DNA of 64,000 bases, taken from the NCBI GenBank assembly GCA_003342815.1, contig PTEX01000015.1, positions 1,920,499-1,984,498 on the forward strand, in the 5' to 3' direction. Both the position numbers and the translations under genes were made by a program. Numbering within the stretch: position 1 is the stretch's first letter; each line of letters starts with the position of its first letter. Below, one piece after another: positions 60,463 to 64,000 of the stretch. The DNA comes from Eudromia elegans (taxonomy: Eukaryota > Chordata > Aves > Tinamiformes > Tinamidae). The notes beneath the pieces are model-generated. The model was not told the DNA's origin, made no database searches, and saw nothing but the letters and a program-made list of their open reading frames with translations.

Positions 60463-62600
60463 TATAGCTCAAATGTTTGTGTTTAAAATCTTACCATATA
60501 CTCACATTGCTATGTACTACTTACAGGGGGCCAGTTTTGCAAAATGCCAAAACTCTGCTGTTTCCATCAGAATAAAGCCAAGTTGTGAATACTCCCTCTA
60601 TCCCAGGAGTTGTCAGGTCACTTCTTGGACTTCCCTCTTTACCTGCAGTGGAGACATCTGTAATGGTGTTACCTAAAATACTATGGGGCTTCCTTACCCT
60701 TCTAATGAATTTCTGGAGGAGTAGAAAGGCAACTCGTTAGGGCTGACAATTAAAACTTCTGAAATTTGGAAGGGCAGTTCCTCTGAGAACTGACAGTAGC
60801 TCCAAGCTAAACTGTTTCTTTCCTGTTATTCTTTCACTCCTCCAAACAAGCACCTCTCCAGATGTGAGAGCTTCTGGCAGGTATGATGAATGGCAAGTCC
60901 TAATGAAGGCTACGGTTTGGCTGGGAGTGCTAGGGCTTAGCACACAGTGCAACTCTCATCTGAAACAGGAATATCAGGAGCCAATTGCTTGAACATAATT
61001 TATTCCAGACACCAGCTGGAATAAACAACGTTCTGTAACCTCCTCAGATATTTTGCCAGTGGGGAGCTGTCTTTACACTTCTTTCAACTAAGTTAGTGTT
61101 CCAAATACAGAACTCATCACTCAAGAGCACAATGTGGTTTTACAGACTTGAGGATTTAAGTTCATTGCTGTAGACATGATTATGCCCTATCTATGGGCTT
61201 TTTTTTCTTCTTCTTTTTTTCCTTCTGCGTCAGGTCTGGAGCAGTTTGCTGCTGGCCTTGCCCTGAAGATTCAAATGAAAACAAAACAAATAAATGAGCA
61301 ACAACAACAAAACAAAAAGTCACTCAGTCATGATGAAGTTTAACTGTCTAGAAGGAGCTTGAGCACAAATAAGCTCAGTTTCTAAAATATTCAGTGTTTG
61401 TTTCAGTGCAGCTTCATGCTAAAAGGGGGTATAAAATATGGGACCTTCTTATTCAGCAGGCATTCTCGTGTGTGCTCAGAGTCTTTTTGCCTTCCTTTAG
61501 TAGCAGAAATAATTTTATATACTCTTGCTCCTAGTCCCCAGCACAAACCACATAGCTGTGACCGAATGAGCTAGATCTTGTGCTGACCCATGCATTATAA
61601 GCAGAAGTACTGCCATGAATACAGTCCTGACCTATCCATGCAAACAAGGATGAGTAAAACTCAGCTTTCCAATTTCAGATGTCCTCAGCTACACCTAGAT
61701 GTAACTAAAGGCAAAATATGACCCATGGGATTTTTACAGCTAGTAGAAGACAAGACGCAGAGGGACAACATTCAGGGGTGGTTTCTAACAGGAGCATGGG
61801 AATATTTTGAGAGGCGATGCTGGGACAAGCTGGCCCTGCATTGCCGTGTTGGTAACTCACATGTGACAGCAGAGTTTCGCGTAAGTCTCAGAAGATCCCG
61901 TGAGCAAACAAGTAACAAGTAGCCCACTGACAAGTGAATCCATTTAATTTGCCAATACTTAGCTAGTTCTTTTTCTGAAAAAAATACTTTTCCTCAAAGC
62001 ACCCATTTGATTCTGTAGCACTTATGTTTTCAATACCTGAGCTATTTCATATCCCCCACATAATTTTCTGACCTGGAAAACATAACTTTTGATATGCCAC
62101 ATGGGAGATCCCTCTGCTCTGCTGCTCACTTTTTCTCTTGCATTCTGTTATTTTGTGGATACCTTTTCATTACCAAGTTGTCTGAAACAGATGACGGTGG
62201 AAGGATAGGGCATGGGAGGAGAGCAGAAGCAATTCAACGCCATATGGAGCAGAGTAAAAGATCCTCTTCCTGCTTCACACGGTGCTATCACACCTCCCCA
62301 CACTGCAGATAGCAGCTCCCCCCAGAAGTCACTGGAAAAACTCCCTCTGACTTCCAAAGATATCCATCACTTTCTTCGGTATCTGAGAATGCATCCCTAT
62401 TCCTCTCTAAAATCTAATTTTGTAGATGCTTCTGTTTGTGAAACTACCCAAAAAGCTACTCATGAATACATGGATTTTGCAAAGTTTCACCTGTGAAATA
62501 GCTGTCTGAAATCTCATTATAGAATGGAGTATCAATGAAATTGTAGTTTATGACCTTTTGTGTTTTAAGCTCTCTGGTCATTTTTATTGCTTCTTTGCCG
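60463..62600. other. non-coding DNA, no gene seen
   Basis: No supported gene or recognised interspersed repeat. There is a pyrimidine-rich stretch at about 61200-61225 and an AAC/AAAC-rich one at about 61278-61318. Confidence 0.5.
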
Positions 62601-62664
62601 TTTGTTTGTTTGTTTGTTTGTTTGATTGATTGATTGATTGTTTGTTTGTTTGTTTGTTTGTTTT
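62601..62664. repeat. (TTTG)6(ATTG)4(TTTG)5 compound microsatellite
   Basis: Six TTTG units, then four ATTG units, then five TTTG units, all in register and without interruption. The internal variant block suggests a single T-to-A change that was then copied by slippage. Confidence 0.95.
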
Positions 62665-63454
62665 CCTGCTGTTCATTATGCTCTTCAAACTGAGTATTGT
62701 AAGTGAAACGTATCCTAAGCTTTGGTCTCTTTATAAGTACAATTTTAGATGAGATCCTTCAAAAGTAAAGGCCTGAAATTAGAGCCCTGTGCACATAACC
62801 AAGATATCAGTGGAAGGCTGAGCACTTCTGAGTGAAAATCCTCTTGTTTAAGGTCATATTCCGTAAGCATGGACTTGTGCATTTGTTTTCTGCTAGCAGC
62901 CAAGCACAGAGCAACTATTGCAAATTTGGAGCTGCAGTTTACCACATATAGGAGCTTGATCTAAGGTGCCTTACTTGGAGTCCCGAAGCACTGATATGTA
63001 TTTAACGTTCCTCATTTCCCTTAGACCATCGTGGCTGCATTTAACTCCTTATAGCCTGGGAGGCTGGTCTGTTCAATGTAAACATTTTGTTTACAATTTA
63101 CCTGCTATTTAACTCCCCCTTAGCTGTCATTTCTCTACCCTCGGGAGCATTATAAAAGAAAAGCATTTAGTATATTCGAGAAAACTGCATTTGTAGTGGG
63201 ATGCTCATAGGATTTTATCAATTTTTTCCACTTAAGTTCTTTGTAAATAAAAGCTTACAGAACAATTAAGTATTTGTTGAAAGATCAGAAAATAAAAGAA
63301 TGGAACCATTCTTTTATGAGAAAACGACAGGAAGACATTGCAACACGTTTCTGATGTATTGGAATAACACGCTCTGGAGCTGTAAGAGGGAGGGCGCAAA
63401 TGCCGGAATTTAAGTTTACCTTCCCCGAGTTGGTTCAGGCCTGGAAATAGATAA
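62665..63454. other. non-coding DNA before the terminal island
   Basis: No gene or repeat is recognised. AT content is high, with TTTACAATTTACCTGC and similar words near 63090, up to the sharp rise in CpG at about 63455. Confidence 0.5.
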
Positions 63455-64000
63455 ATAAATCCGGAGAGTGGATTTCGTGCCGGGAGAGCCACGGGAACGG
63501 CGCCCCGAATCCGCATCAGGCTGCGCGCGACGCGGAGCGCGCCCGCGCAGGGCAGCGCAGGGCAGGGCAGGACGCGCCGCGGGGAGCGCGCGCCGCGCAT
63601 CCAACCGCGCAGGAGGAGCCCTAAAGCTGAGCGGCCTCTCCGAGCCCTGCGCGGTCCTCGGCGCCCGCGCGCGGCGTTTCGGCGTCTCCGGGAATCGTTT
63701 CCGTGGCTATTCCCACAGGTCTCGTCCTGGCTCTTTTCGCAAGGTGCAGGAAAGCTCAAAACGGCGGCACTCTTTCGGGGCACCTAAAACGTGAGCTCCC
63801 GCTGCGGGAGAGGCGAGGCTCGCCGTGAGGCCGAGCGCGCGGGATTTTTTCATCAGAAAACGACGTTTTCGTCAGAAACTCCTATGAAGCCGCCTGTGTT
63901 TAACCGCAGAGAGGGACGGGTTGCGGAGGGGCAGGGGAATGGGGTTGGGGGGAGCTCCGTGCGCAGGCAGCACCGCTGGGAAACCGGGAATGCGGCTGCC
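63455..64000. promoter_or_regulatory. strong CpG island, continues past window end
   Basis: Roughly 70 CpGs in 545 bp, densest at 63480-63720. Frames of 183 codons (minus strand, 63232-63783) and 108 codons (plus strand) stay open through it but give Arg/Ala/Pro-rich peptides, the signature of CpG-island DNA rather than protein. No TATA box is evident. This is probably a promoter-associated island, and its gene or transcript cannot be named from this window. Confidence 0.7.
63928..63952 (+). other. G-quadruplex motif in the terminal CpG island
   Basis: Four G runs of 4, 4, 4 and 6 bases are separated by loops of 2, 3 and 2 bases (CA, AAT, TT). This fits the standard intramolecular quadruplex pattern with four tetrads possible. 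Such motifs are common near CpG-island promoters. Confidence 0.8.

Noticed and set aside
63232-63783. 183-codon minus-strand frame
   Set aside because: Arg/Ala/Pro-rich peptide from a CpG island, where stops are rare. Frames on the other strand are open as well.
1-64000. CRISPR arrays, operons, ribosome-binding sites and other prokaryotic features
   Set aside because: The sequence is vertebrate nuclear DNA. No spaced direct-repeat arrays of that kind are present.
1-64000. Endogenous retroviruses, LTR elements or Polintons
   Set aside because: I saw no pair of terminal repeats and no gag, pol, env, capsid or integrase-like frame. The only retroelement sequences I can support are CR1 LINE fragments. 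A solitary old LTR in the unrecognised segment at 24.7-25.9 kb cannot be excluded.

Overview
The window looks like a gene-poor stretch of a sauropsid genome, most likely a bird. It is AT-rich. The only interspersed repeats I recognise are a few degraded CR1 LINE fragments, with no Alu/B1-type SINEs and no mammalian L1. The CR1 tails carry the hallmark 3' wording of avian CR1 (read from the antisense side, a GGTTGAGGTTGGAAGGGACC core followed by a CATCCAGTCCAACC core). I find no protein-coding exon, tRNA, rRNA, snRNA or known microRNA that I can support. All open frames are short and look like chance frames, CR1 remnants or CpG-island shadows.

Layout. 1-16 kb: AT-rich non-coding DNA with short microsatellites and a possible enhancer-like block near 15.8-16.1 kb. 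16.9-38.2 kb: the repeat-bearing part. It holds an old CR1 3' end at 16.9 kb, a head-to-head pair of CR1 fragments at 26.0-27.4 kb, an antisense CR1 at 31.3 kb, another at 33.5 kb, an older CR1/L3-type reverse-transcriptase fragment at 36.0-36.5 kb, and a doubtful old CR1 3' UTR at 38.0 kb. A 93-bp non-CR1 block is shared, at about 97% identity, beside the 26-kb and 33-kb antisense CR1 copies. 38-49 kb: mostly unique DNA with several motif-dense, probably conserved blocks and a perfect (ATAAA)26 array. 49-64 kb: CpG-rich patches appear one after another (49.2, 49.7, 55.9, 56.9, 57.8-58.5, 60.1, 63.5-64.0 kb), mixed with homeodomain-site-rich AT blocks (53.7 and 55.3 kb) and a second (ATAAA)n array. 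The strongest CpG island holds a 418-base assembly gap (57916-58333), and another runs off the right end.

Interpretation. CpG-poor, enhancer-like AT blocks on the left and a cluster of CpG islands on the right are typical of the flank of a developmental regulator gene. This is inference from composition. No exon in the window names the gene, and the gene could lie beyond the right edge or partly inside the gap. Apart from the CR1 fossils there is nothing coding to assemble into a pathway.
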